Shown: positions 17,478 to 26,424 of the stretch, one piece after another
Layout of the letters: each line of letters starts with the position of its first letter
Numbering within the stretch: the first letter of the stretch is position 1
NCBI RefSeq assembly: GCF_002807035.1
Contig: NZ_NIUC01000001.1
Span: forward strand, 434,001-498,000
Origin: Algoriphagus formosus
GTDB lineage: Bacteria > Bacteroidota > Bacteroidia > Cytophagales > Cyclobacteriaceae
Direction: 5' to 3'
DNA: 64,000 nt
Notes under the pieces: generated by a model
The model's database searches: none
Told to the model about the DNA's origin: nothing
Seen by the model: only the letters and a program-made list of their open reading frames with translations
Program-made: the position numbers and the translations under genes

Positions 17478-18089
17478 ATGAAAACACGGCTACTTTTAAT
17501 CAGTTTTTTGATGATTGCTGCTACTACCTTTGCCCAGCAAAAGGAAGACAAAAGTTTTTCGCTTACGGCTGGGCTAGTGTATAATAAGTCCAATATGAAA
17601 TTTAACACCATGACCGGAGTTGGATTGTTTTTTGAACCCCGATTGATAGTAAATGAGCGATTTGTGGTTGGGTATCGCTTTGAACCTATGGCTTTGGCTT
17701 ATGGGGTTGCGGTTTATCCAGGTGGTTGCACCGAGGAGCACCCACGCTATCCGGGTATGCCCTCCTGCCGCGAAGGAGCTAATTATGTCTTAAACAATTA
17801 CCTTTTTGGTGACTTCCGAATTGGAAAAGCAAAATATGGCCCAAAGGGAGGATTAAGGCAGTTTTATACTGGGCTCAGCTTGAATTTGTATACTCATAAT
17901 CGTTTTATTATCACTTCTCGTGAACCTGGAAATTGGAAGGATACGCAAAGATGGGTTAGCAACCTCGGTCCCGGTCTACGGTTTGGAGCTTATTTGGGCA
18001 GGATACAAATCAATTTATCCTACAATCTTTCAGGGGAAGATTTCCAACCTTTTTTAGGAACTAGCATTGGTTATCAGATATTTCGATAA
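17478..18089 (+). CDS. Outer-membrane beta-barrel-like protein
   Basis: A 203-residue protein with a signal peptide (LLLISFLMIAATTFA, cleaved before QQKED). The mature part alternates short beta strands with aromatic and Gly residues (SFSLTAGLVYNKS, FVVGYRFEPMALAYGVAV, QFYTGLSLNLYTHN, LRFGAYLGRIQINLSYNLS). It ends in FLGTSIGYQIFR, whose final aromatic-x position is typical of outer-membrane barrels. The open frame runs upstream to 17391, but that part is repeat DNA, so I start at the ATG at 17478. Function unknown; two Cys in the CTEEHPRYPGMPSC loop could form a disulfide. Confidence 0.75.
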   Translation: MKTRLLLISFLMIAATTFAQQKEDKSFSLTAGLVYNKSNMKFNTMTGVGLFFEPRLIVNERFVVGYRFEPMALAYGVAVYPGGCTEEHPRYPGMPSCREGANYVLNNYLFGDFRIGKAKYGPKGGLRQFYTGLSLNLYTHNRFIITSREPGNWKDTQRWVSNLGPGLRFGAYLGRIQINLSYNLSGEDFQPFLGTSIGYQIFR

Positions 18090-18534
18090 ATACAAAAAGG
18101 CTTTGATTCTCTGCAAGCTGCCTCGCCTCTGAGATTGATTGAATCAAAAAATATTAAGGATGAACAAAACCGACCTGGCTAATTCATCTTCCATGAAAAA
18201 ACCGGTTTTTCCATCACCCCTGAAGAAAAACCGGTTACTAAAAATCGCTTAACACCGAGATCAATTTCCCGAGAAATAAAATAAATATATCACTGAAAAA
18301 GGTTTGAAAGACTAGGGTTGAATAAGCGTGGGCTTTGAGTTAATATTTGCAGGCTTTATATTTTTATTAAGAGATGATTTTTTAACATCTAAACCTTCCA
18401 AAATACCATTAATTAAACAAAAAAGAGAAATAAATAGATTTATTTCAGAACCATCATGCTAAATGGAAAATCATCAGCTAGAAAAAAAGCCGATTTCATA
18501 ACAAAATCAGCTTTTCAAAATTACTAGGAAACAT
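18090..18534. other. Gene-free gap with a 12-bp inverted repeat and a minus-strand terminator
   Basis: No gene seen. AACCGGTTTTTC (18200-18211) pairs exactly with GAAAAACCGGTT (18225-18236) over a 13-nt loop. At about 18486-18517, AAAAAGCCGATTT and AAATCAGCTTTT form a stem which, read on the minus strand, ends in a T-run; it is the likely terminator of the operon ending at 18535. Confidence 0.6.
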
Positions 18535-18786
18535 TTATAATGTTGGAGCATGATAGCCTTTCAAATTTCCATTCGGATGTCGCGGACAAGGAACGGAGGT
18601 TAGGTTGGCAATGCTGTTATTCGTGGCACCGCAGTATTTGCAGGTGTACTGCGATTTGAGGCTGCCCTCATAGAGCTTGTGCTTACCCCTATTTGGGCCA
18701 TTGGGATGGCGGTAACAAGGCACAGCGGTAAGGTTAGCAATTAGGGGAAATTTTGTTCCGCAGTATTCACAGTAGAAGGTGGACAT
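18535..18786 (-). CDS. Tandem double zinc-ribbon protein
   Basis: An 83-residue protein built from two copies of one ~37-residue unit: YCEYCGTKFPLIANLTAVPC followed by YRHPNG, then YTCKYCGATNNSIANLTSVP followed by CPRHPNG. Each unit has a CxxCG knuckle and a C-x2-H pair, giving four potential zinc ligands per unit. No catalytic residues are visible, so a nucleic-acid or protein-binding adaptor is plausible. It follows the HNH gene by 34 nt and closes the five-gene minus-strand operon. Its base composition is GC-richer than the upstream genes 19249-21927. Confidence 0.75.
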   Translation of the reverse strand: MSTFYCEYCGTKFPLIANLTAVPCYRHPNGPNRGKHKLYEGSLKSQYTCKYCGATNNSIANLTSVPCPRHPNGNLKGYHAPTL

Positions 18787-18820
18787 GGCAAATGAGTTGA
18801 TTGAAGAAAATTCTAAAAGC

Positions 18821-19252
18821 TTATTTTACACTTAGTTTGGCCACCATACGTTCGATTCCTGCTTTCGCTCGCTTTACATTAGCGAGTGCATAGGGAAGAT
18901 CGATGTCATTGTTTCTTACGTGGTGTGCTTGGCCAAGCCAATATTCAGGATCATGCTTTCCTTTCGACTGATTGATTACCCTCGTGGTTACTGCCACATT
19001 ATCTGGGCAATTGACGACCAAGGCAATATCTGCATCGGATAGCAAATGCTTGTATTTGGAGTGCAGCAATTCGGACGGAAAGATATGCTCGTAGTCATAA
19101 GGATCACCTCCATAAAGTGTCTTGCCGGTATAGCAATCCTTATAAATAGCTCTACCATTTCCACGGGTTATTGCTTCAGCATGCATCGCAGCTTTCACTT
19201 GGTTAAAGACCTTGTCTATTTCGGTGCGGGAGTATGGGCGGAGGTAATTCAT
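18821..19252 (-). CDS. HNH endonuclease-like protein
   Basis: A 143-residue protein with a beta-beta-alpha metal (HNH-type) core. It has DCYTGK near residue 39, then YDYEHIFPSELL with His56 as the likely general base, NCPDNVAVTTRVINQSKGKH with Asn85 and Asn94, and DPEYWL. Zinc-knuckle cysteines are not evident. Short N- and C-terminal helices surround the core, with no separate DNA-binding domain. The start codon overlaps the stop of the preceding coiled-coil gene by 4 nt, so the nuclease is translationally coupled to it. This looks like the effector of the operon, by inference only. Confidence 0.75.
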   Translation of the reverse strand: MNYLRPYSRTEIDKVFNQVKAAMHAEAITRGNGRAIYKDCYTGKTLYGGDPYDYEHIFPSELLHSKYKHLLSDADIALVVNCPDNVAVTTRVINQSKGKHDPEYWLGQAHHVRNNDIDLPYALANVKRAKAGIERMVAKLSVK

Positions 19253-20079
19253 GATTCATAGAGTTTTGTTTGACTTATTTTATTATATTCAGAGCAAATG
19301 GAACCAAGGAAAATAATTTTATCTACAACATCATCGGAAATTTGGAATTTTTGATTTAAAACAAATTTTTTGAATAAAACAAATTCATTTTCATGAAAAA
19401 CATTATTTATTATATCCAAATATTGTATCGAAAAAGTCTCATTTGCTTTAATCAACGTCCTAGCTATCTCATTGGCCCTTAAAGTATCACTATATAAGAT
19501 TGGAAAATAATTAGAAATTTCTGAAGCGGTTTTAAACAATAACTGAGTATTGAAATTTATTTCTTTCCGTTTATTATTAACCTCTTGATTTAACTTAATT
19601 ATTCCTCCAATAGAATTTGTAATTGCAGAAACTGCAGTTGCAACAGCAGTAATAATGAAGTCTTCTTTCTTTGGATCTTTAATCTTGCCTAACATATTCA
19701 AATTTTTAGAAGTAGTTAAAAAAAAATCTTCAGAAAATTTACTTAAATCAAATTGAGGAATATCAGTTTTGGCTCTTCTTACCTTAGTAGGAACATTTGC
19801 ACCTCCTTTAATTTGCATAACGTCCTGAATTACATCAGCTGGATTATCTTTTATTTTATTTTTAATTAGTAAAAGGATTGTTTTAAATAAAAAAATATTC
19901 TTTTCAGCTTTATTTCTTTGGTTTTTTAATATTTTAAAAGCTGCCTTCTGAGATTTTAAAGATCCCTCAAACTCTTTTACTAAAGTTAGAAATACGAGCC
20001 TTCTTTCTTCAAATTTTTGAAGCTCATTTTCCATTCTACCATATCCGCCTAATGTAAACACATTCTTAAAAAAACTCAT
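19249..20079 (-). CDS. Coiled-coil protein of unknown function (operon gene 3)
   Basis: A 276-residue protein. Residues ~15-80 form a long charged helix (MENELQKFEERRLVFLTLVK and beyond). Residues ~150-175 are a small-residue/hydrophobic stretch (DFIITAVATAVSAITNSIGG) that could be a membrane-inserting helix. The rest is helical. No family recognised. It overlaps both neighbours by four bases, which indicates tight co-expression with the TPR/TM2 protein before it and the HNH nuclease after it. G+C is visibly far below the rest of the window. Confidence 0.7.
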   Translation of the reverse strand: MSFFKNVFTLGGYGRMENELQKFEERRLVFLTLVKEFEGSLKSQKAAFKILKNQRNKAEKNIFLFKTILLLIKNKIKDNPADVIQDVMQIKGGANVPTKVRRAKTDIPQFDLSKFSEDFFLTTSKNLNMLGKIKDPKKEDFIITAVATAVSAITNSIGGIIKLNQEVNNKRKEINFNTQLLFKTASEISNYFPILYSDTLRANEIARTLIKANETFSIQYLDIINNVFHENEFVLFKKFVLNQKFQISDDVVDKIIFLGSICSEYNKISQTKLYES

Positions 20080-21515
20080 AATCGGCTAATCAATTGTTCT
20101 ATGTTTAATTTTCTTATTTCTAAATCTTCAACTATAACTCCCAAATCGTTTAATTGATCATTAAGAGTTTCTTTAGTCATCATCCTTCTTTCATTTTTAA
20201 TACTTAAAAATGTTTGAATCGGAATTGTCAAAAAATCTAATAAGAAATAAACAATTAACAGGTTAATAAATAATGATGAAAACTTGTTATTAGTCAAATT
20301 TAATTTCACCTCTTCATAATAAAAACCAATATAATATAAATCGAAATAAAAATAATAAGCAAATAATAAGATTATCCCTACATGAACTAAAAACTTGTAA
20401 TAAAAATTTAAATAAATATTATGTAATCCGAAAGGGAGTACAAAATAAATAAAAAAAGCTTTTCTTATTGATTTTCTATCAAAATCCTTTGATTTATAGT
20501 TTTTAGAATAAATAAAAAAAATGAATGAAATAGATAAAATAAATAGACTTAATGGCAAAACCTTTAAAAACCAGTTTAGATTTTCCCATTTAACTTTTAA
20601 TCCAGTTAATGATGATGAAATAGCAAAATCAGATTTACCCATTTTTTCAAGTAAATAAGCCTTTTTAAAATGAGAATTATAATCATTTGGAGCAATGGAA
20701 TTTTTTTTATCCAGATAATTTAAAGCTGCTAATAGATCATTTTCAACAATAAAAATATTCGAAAGAAAATAGTATGTAGAATCTAAATATTTATTATTTT
20801 TCTCAAGCTTCAAAAAACGGGATTTTGCACTATCAATTTGATTAATTTGATAATTAATTTTACCAAGAATAAAATCAACAGTATCTTTTTCATTGCCTTT
20901 CAAAAATTCAATATTTTTGTAATAAAAATTTAAACTGTTAACCATATCGCCAATTTCATAATAGTTTATTGCTAGGTTTCGAATAGCTACTTGAGAAGTT
21001 GAATCCAAAGAATAAATGGTTAATAAATCTTTGATTGCTAGTTTTTTATCATTTTTTTTGAAATACTCAGATCTTAAAATTAAACCAACTGTATCTGTAG
21101 GATAACTTTTCAAGTAAATGTTAATATCATTTTCAAATTCATCATATTCCTCCAGTGCAATATTCACTTTTGCTCTTAATAAATATCCAAATGAATTTTC
21201 ACCTTCTCTATCAATAGCAATTGTAAAATTTTTTTTTGCTTTCTTTAATCTTCCAGAACCTAAATACGAGTTTCCTTTAACTATGTAAGCATAAGGTATT
21301 GTATCCTTAATCTCAATTACTTGATCAATTAATTCAATAGCTTCTTCATATCTACTTAGTGAATTAAGGGAATCAGCCTTTAATATTAATTTATTAATTT
21401 TATCATCTATTTCCTCTTTTGTTTCTTGACTACAAGAAAATAAAGTAACTAGAAATGATAGAAAAAAAAATATTCGAACAAATGTTAGCTTAGAAATCAA
21501 GGTGTAAAGTTTCAT
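20076..21515 (-). CDS. TPR lipoprotein with C-terminal TM2-like membrane domain
   Basis: A 479-residue protein in three parts. First comes a lipoprotein-type signal (FLVTLFSCSQ, Cys28). Then tetratricopeptide-like repeats span residues ~35-300, e.g. ADSLNSLSRYEEAIELIDQV and YAYIVKGNSYLGSGRLKKAK. A membrane-spanning segment lies near 315-335. The C-terminus (~350-450) contains FVLPFGLHNIYLNFYYKF and FLLDFLTIPIQ, which resemble the GxHxFYLG and DLxxIP signatures of TM2 domains. The likely topology is a periplasmic TPR array tethered to the inner membrane. Role unknown; TPR arrays usually hold partner proteins. Its start lies inside the preceding 145-residue gene (26-nt overlap). Confidence 0.7.
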   Translation of the reverse strand: MKLYTLISKLTFVRIFFFLSFLVTLFSCSQETKEEIDDKINKLILKADSLNSLSRYEEAIELIDQVIEIKDTIPYAYIVKGNSYLGSGRLKKAKKNFTIAIDREGENSFGYLLRAKVNIALEEYDEFENDINIYLKSYPTDTVGLILRSEYFKKNDKKLAIKDLLTIYSLDSTSQVAIRNLAINYYEIGDMVNSLNFYYKNIEFLKGNEKDTVDFILGKINYQINQIDSAKSRFLKLEKNNKYLDSTYYFLSNIFIVENDLLAALNYLDKKNSIAPNDYNSHFKKAYLLEKMGKSDFAISSSLTGLKVKWENLNWFLKVLPLSLFILSISFIFFIYSKNYKSKDFDRKSIRKAFFIYFVLPFGLHNIYLNFYYKFLVHVGIILLFAYYFYFDLYYIGFYYEEVKLNLTNNKFSSLFINLLIVYFLLDFLTIPIQTFLSIKNERRMMTKETLNDQLNDLGVIVEDLEIRKLNIEQLISRL

Positions 21516-21927
21516 TCTTGTTACTTAATATTAATTTTATTTTTCCAATATCCTCAAATGGTGATTTGGAAATTATATCGGAAGCTCCTTTCAAAGCAAA
21601 GAAAATCCCCTCTTTATCATCATTTTTCAATGCATGGTCTAGCGCTTTAAAATGTTGTTCTAAAACACTACTCCTTTCTTTAAATACTTTTTTAATTATA
21701 TATTTATTTTCTTTATAATCATAGGCCATTTTTTTTAGCATTAGGTTTATTCTTTTCTCTTCAATATTTATCTTTTTTCCTTCATTGAAAGTTTTAAGCA
21801 ATTCATTTCCCAAGGTGCCTACCTCTATTAGATCTTGTTTATTTTTAATTAAATCTTGAGGGATATTTTCAAAAAAACCTGATATTTTTATAGCTGCTTT
21901 CCCTATATTCTCTAATTCATTCTTCAT
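21490..21927 (-). CDS. Small helical protein of unknown function (operon gene 1)
   Basis: A 145-residue, almost wholly helical and highly charged cytoplasmic protein (KKMAYDYKENKYIIKKVFKE in the middle). There is no signal peptide, no Cys and no recognisable motif. It is the first gene of the five-gene minus-strand operon and overlaps the next gene by 26 nt. The run of very AT-rich coding sequence starts here, at the right-hand border with the histidine-kinase gene. It could be a sensor or chaperone-like partner; nothing in the sequence decides this. Confidence 0.65.
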   Translation of the reverse strand: MKNELENIGKAAIKISGFFENIPQDLIKNKQDLIEVGTLGNELLKTFNEGKKINIEEKRINLMLKKMAYDYKENKYIIKKVFKERSSVLEQHFKALDHALKNDDKEGIFFALKGASDIISKSPFEDIGKIKLILSNKNETLHLDF

Positions 21928-22027
21928 GTTCTTCTTCCTTTTTAAGTTTCCTCAATGTAAATAATAAAAGAATTATAATTCATTCAATATTTAATTGCAA
22001 TACAACAATGTACATCCGCACTCTTTT

Positions 22028-25012
22028 TCAGGACGAATAAAAAATCCTTACCTCGACTTTGGTACCCCAGGAACCGGAACTAATCTTCAAACTGTCCTCG
22101 GAATAGCCTGGAAGAAGCATCAATTTCTCACGGATAAGCCGGGTTCCCCTTGATTCGTGAGAGCTGCTACTTTGACTGATTCCGATTCCATTATCCTCAA
22201 CTGTGCAGATTAGCTGAGAATCCTCTCCCAGTTCATAGCGGATAGATAGCCGTGGATTTTGGTGTTCGACAGGGAAGGCATGAACAAACACATTCTCCAC
22301 CAGGGGCTGAATCAGCATGGGGGAAATAAAAATCTCATCAGCCTTCTCCAGTGCATTTCCCTCGATCTTCCAGTTGACCCGATCGTCCATACGCATATTT
22401 TCTACCTCAATGTATTTCTTCAAATAATCGAGTTCTTCTCGCAATGAAATCTGGGATTTACTGCTTTGATCTAGCGTAAGGCGAATCAGGGCCGAAAATT
22501 TCCCTAAATAATTCAATGCCTGATTCTGATCGTTTTTTAGAATGAAATACTGAATGCTGTTGATCGCATTGAAAGTAAAATGAGGGTTCATCTGGGATCG
22601 AAGGGCTTCTAGCTTCAGTTCAGTCAGCCGTTGATTAATTCTTGTTTCGGCTCGAAACTTTGCACTTCTAACCCGATAAACGAACAAGAAAATCCCCGCC
22701 ATACTAAAAACTAATAAGCCGATAAACCATGCCTTTAAGTAGATTGGTCGGTCGATTTGGAATGAAAGCAGATTGGTTAGCTGCATGACGCCTGAGTGGT
22801 AATCCCAAACTTCCACCTCCAAATCATAGGTACCCCAAGGCATATAGGGAAGCTCCATGATTGGTTCGGTAAAGTACTCGGTCCATTCGGCATCTTTCTT
22901 CAGGCGATATCGATAAGTTAATTTCTCCGAGTAAAGTGCACCGGTGGGTTTGAAGCGGATGAAAAGCGTATTTTGATCGGACTTCAACTCCAAACGCTTT
23001 CCCTGAAAAACAAACCAATCGAAATTATCCTTAGAAATTGGTTCATGATTGATTTTGAGTTCAGTGATTCCGAGACTGATGTCTTGAGGTTTATTTTTGG
23101 TAAATCTGGGAAGGTCGACTTGGTAAAAACCCTTATTCGTTCCAAGGTAGAGTTGATCTCCTATTCGCTTAGCGCTATGAAAAACTTTCTGATAAAAGCC
23201 CTGTTCATCATCCAAGAAGCTATTTTTATCCCCATCGAGCAGGTGAATTCCTTTTTCGGTGATGACAATGATGACATTTTCATAAGTTTCTATTCCCAAA
23301 ATGGAACTGCCCTGAAGCTCATCCTTGCCCCAATGCTTTAGAATTTTGAAATCAGGATAAGGCTTGATTCGATACAATTCCCCGAACTCAGTTCCAACCA
23401 GAATATCTCCACTGGATTGGATTTGATGCAGTGATTTGAATTTTTCCTCCTCCCATATCCCATCTTCCAGATAGGATCGAAAGCCATCTCCCTCCCACTG
23501 GTAAAAGCCGTGGAAGACCGAAGCCAGATAGGTTCGGTCCTTTCCTGTCACCACCTTGGCGATCTGAAGAGGTGTGTGAGCCTCATCAGGATGGAAATAG
23601 GTATAGGAAAAGGTATCTGGATTTTCATAGATCCGAACACCAGCATAGGGGTTGGTTTCTAATAGTTTTCCATCAGGAGTAAAGCCCATGCTGTAGCAAT
23701 GGACGGGAAGGTAGGTTCTGATATTCCCTGATTCATCAAGTTTAAATACCCCCAAATTCGTATTAGTCCAGAAAAAGGAATCCCGGTAGTGAAGCTCGTA
23801 ATACTCTAAATCTTCCGCCTTGATACTCGGCTCCAATTCAAAAAAGCCGTCCATGTGTTCAGGAATTTTTTCGGGGTTTTGGCGATAATAATTTTGCTGA
23901 ACGGCTTTGAATTGGACATTATTGATTACGATCCTTTCTCTATTCGAAGGCCTGAGTTCTATTCCTTGAGGATGCAAAAAGCCCAATAGGCCAGGCCTAC
24001 CGGCAATTCCTATGACTTCGCGCTCCTCAAAAGGGTCATAATTTAGCGTTCCGTCGATTCGAACCTGATATAGGCCTTTATCCTGCGAACCAAAAAACAA
24101 GAGACCCCGATCGGTATCTAAGGCACCAGCTTGAATATATTTGGAATCAATGCCGAATTGCTCATTTAAGTCTTTGAGCTGACCTTTTTCATATTGGAAA
24201 ATCCCCCCGTCCTTGGTGAAGAGACCTGCGGCCAAAAGAAAAGTCTCCTCATTTGGCCCCAAGACCTTTTTCCAAAAAATCGAAGAGGGCTGAGAAATAG
24301 AAGGGCTTTTGCCTGCTTCAAAGTCTACCTGAGAAATAGTCTTCAGGCTTCCTTTATCTGCTAAAAGAAGGTTTTCCCCTTCCTGAAAAACCCCATAAAT
24401 CGGGAGCCAACCGTTGATTTTTCGAGTTTTCGGGGATCCATTTTCCCAAAAAATCTCATATGAGCCACTTCGATAGGTACTGTAAAATAGCTTGCCATCC
24501 GCTTCCCAAAAACCTGTTGTATAATTAAGGTCTGTTCCCTTGGCGCTACTCGGAATAGTAGATACCTCTAGGCTTTGAAGATCGATTATGCTTATTCCAT
24601 CCTCTGTACCGACCAGCATGGAATTTTGATAAGGATAAAAGTGACGAATGCGATTATCGGCCAAACCATCACTTTCCTGGATTTTCCGGAATTCCTTTCC
24701 ATTGAAAAATGTCAATCCACCACCGTAGCTTCCAAACCAAAGGTGATGATTTTTATCCTCTGCAATGGCCCAGCAGCTATTGAATGCTAAGCCATCTTCT
24801 TCATAAAAATTTTGAAAAAGACCATTTTCGAATTTGGAAATACCGTTTTCGGTACCAATCCATAAAATGCCTCTTGAATCAAGCAAAAGCGAACGAATGG
24901 CATTGTTTGGGAGTCCTTCCGCCGTGGAGTAGGTCCGTGAGGGAAGCTGCTGAGAATATCCAAACCAGGAGATCAGCAGCAGAAAAAGTAAACAGACAGC
25001 CCTGCTATGCAA
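22028..25012 (-). CDS. Propeller-type sensor histidine kinase (LytS/HisKA_7TM-less class)
   Basis: A 994-residue protein. A signal peptide (LLFLLLISWFGYSQ) is followed by an N-terminal periplasmic beta-propeller made of two-component regulator repeats (GILWIGTENGISKFENG, HHLWFGSYGGGLTFFNG). A Y_Y_Y-type immunoglobulin-like domain follows (LTYRYRLKKDAEWTEY), then one membrane helix near 735-760 (WFIGLLVFSMAGIFLFVYRV). The cytoplasmic part is a LytS-family kinase: SQMNPHFTFNAINSI with the phospho-acceptor His around residue 810, QPLVENVFVHAF, and an ATP-binding VEDNGIGIS. It overlaps the LytTR regulator by 8 nt and is translated after it. Such pairs commonly sense polysaccharides or envelope signals. 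Confidence 0.93.
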   Translation of the reverse strand: MHSRAVCLLFLLLISWFGYSQQLPSRTYSTAEGLPNNAIRSLLLDSRGILWIGTENGISKFENGLFQNFYEEDGLAFNSCWAIAEDKNHHLWFGSYGGGLTFFNGKEFRKIQESDGLADNRIRHFYPYQNSMLVGTEDGISIIDLQSLEVSTIPSSAKGTDLNYTTGFWEADGKLFYSTYRSGSYEIFWENGSPKTRKINGWLPIYGVFQEGENLLLADKGSLKTISQVDFEAGKSPSISQPSSIFWKKVLGPNEETFLLAAGLFTKDGGIFQYEKGQLKDLNEQFGIDSKYIQAGALDTDRGLLFFGSQDKGLYQVRIDGTLNYDPFEEREVIGIAGRPGLLGFLHPQGIELRPSNRERIVINNVQFKAVQQNYYRQNPEKIPEHMDGFFELEPSIKAEDLEYYELHYRDSFFWTNTNLGVFKLDESGNIRTYLPVHCYSMGFTPDGKLLETNPYAGVRIYENPDTFSYTYFHPDEAHTPLQIAKVVTGKDRTYLASVFHGFYQWEGDGFRSYLEDGIWEEEKFKSLHQIQSSGDILVGTEFGELYRIKPYPDFKILKHWGKDELQGSSILGIETYENVIIVITEKGIHLLDGDKNSFLDDEQGFYQKVFHSAKRIGDQLYLGTNKGFYQVDLPRFTKNKPQDISLGITELKINHEPISKDNFDWFVFQGKRLELKSDQNTLFIRFKPTGALYSEKLTYRYRLKKDAEWTEYFTEPIMELPYMPWGTYDLEVEVWDYHSGVMQLTNLLSFQIDRPIYLKAWFIGLLVFSMAGIFLFVYRVRSAKFRAETRINQRLTELKLEALRSQMNPHFTFNAINSIQYFILKNDQNQALNYLGKFSALIRLTLDQSSKSQISLREELDYLKKYIEVENMRMDDRVNWKIEGNALEKADEIFISPMLIQPLVENVFVHAFPVEHQNPRLSIRYELGEDSQLICTVEDNGIGISQSSSSHESRGTRLIREKLMLLPGYSEDSLKISSGSWGTKVEVRIFYSS

Positions 25013-25736
25013 AACGCTTGGTTAGATTGGAATTTTTGCGAAGCGAAACAGAAAGCTTTTCCCCGCTCCGAAGAATCAGGTAATTTTCTGCCCTATCGTA
25101 TCGAAGGATTTTGCTCAAATTCACGGTGTAAGATTGGTGTATCCGCACAAATCGTTGTTCAGGCAGTTTGGATTCCACTTGACCGATAGATTTGGAAATC
25201 AATAATTTGCGATCTCCCTCAAGGAACAAGTAAGTGTAATTACGGTCCGCTTTGAGGTATTTGATTTCATCAAATTGAACAAACTCCAGACCTTCTGATG
25301 TCGAAAAAGCCACCATTTCTAACCCATCTTGTGGATGGCCCAGATTTTCTAGGAGCATCTGTATCGGATCGGCTTTTTTGGTTTCCTGATAGCGAATCAC
25401 TGATTTTTGAAGCTCTAGGGAATCAATCGGTTTCAGGAGGTAATCAAACGCAGCATATTTAAAGGCTGTCACCGCGGGTTCTTGATGCGCCGTAGTAAAA
25501 ATCACCTCAAAATTCCGGTTGGGTAGGACTTCCAATAGGGCAAACCCATTTTTCTGAGGCATTTGAATATCGAGGAAAACCAATTCCGGTTCTAATTCTT
25601 GAATTGCAGGAATAGCCTGATCCACCGAATTGCAAAGAGATAGGAATTCAAATTGACTGGGAAAAAGTCTTTCCAGAAGCATTTTCAGAGTTTCCAAAGC
25701 GTGGCGTTCATCATCCACTAAAATCGTCTTAATCAT
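25005..25736 (-). CDS. LytTR-family response regulator
   Basis: A 243-residue protein. The receiver domain (1-120) has the DDE acid pocket near residue 7, phospho-acceptor Asp in ELVFLDIQMPQKNG, the conserved Thr in VIFTTAHQE and Lys in DYLLKPIDS. The C-terminal LytTR DNA-binding domain (about 145-243) includes IKYLKADRNYTYLFLEGD and RFVRIHQSYTVNLSKI. It is the first gene of the pair with the histidine kinase. Targets are probably nearby direct-repeat sites that I could not identify. Confidence 0.94.
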   Translation of the reverse strand: MIKTILVDDERHALETLKMLLERLFPSQFEFLSLCNSVDQAIPAIQELEPELVFLDIQMPQKNGFALLEVLPNRNFEVIFTTAHQEPAVTAFKYAAFDYLLKPIDSLELQKSVIRYQETKKADPIQMLLENLGHPQDGLEMVAFSTSEGLEFVQFDEIKYLKADRNYTYLFLEGDRKLLISKSIGQVESKLPEQRFVRIHQSYTVNLSKILRYDRAENYLILRSGEKLSVSLRKNSNLTKRFA

Positions 25737-25854
25737 ATATTAGTTAAGCAAATATCTAAAATGCAAAAAAAATAGGTGATTTCCTCACCAATGTACAAGT
25801 GAGTGAAGCTTAGGAAAATGTGAGGGTAAATTTTGTTTGATTGTCAAATCACAA

Positions 25855-26424
25855 CGCCGACGTGAGTGTCTTCACTCACGTATTGAGTTTTTCATTTATA
25901 TAAGACTGCTTCGCTTCACTCGCAGTGACGGTTACCGCAGAGGTGAGTATCTTCACTCGCATTTAAACAAAATTACCAATCACCGCCTAGGAAACTAGCA
26001 TTAACCCCGTCATTGCGAGGGCCACACCCTAATCCAAAAACAATCTGGAACTGTTAATGGCCCGAAGCAATCTCATAATTTACCCTTCTCTTCCTTGAGA
26101 CTGCCTGCCCTCCGGGAGGCGGGCTTCTCCCGATTCTCGGGATCGCAGTGACGGTAAAACTAGTATTTCACCGAACGGAGTGAGGTATATTTCAGGAGGC
26201 GAAGCCGACTGTATTTCGCCGAAGGCGTATATCTTTTCATTTACGAGACTGCCTGCCTCCCGATTCTCGGGATCGCAGTGACGGTAAAACCAGTATTTCG
26301 CCGGACGAAGTGAGGTATATCTCAGGAGGCGAAGCCGACTATATTTCGCCGAAGGCGTATTTCCTTTCACTTTTCAACGCCGTCGTGAGTGTCTTCACTC
26401 GCATTTAAACAAAATTACCAATCA
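25855..26424. repeat. Composite REP-like repeat array 3
   Basis: Same A and B units as the arrays at 14750 and 16686, with unit A near 26008-26154 and B copies near 26155-26240 and 26284-26380. Here some A-type ends carry the extra hairpin CCCGATTCTCGGG (e.g. 26129-26141). A segment (C)TTCACTCGCATTTAAACAAAATTACCAATCAC appears twice (ending 25983 and 26425). The second copy runs into the 3' end of the next gene. The minus-strand frame at 26080-26370 is repeat translation, not a gene. Confidence 0.85.
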
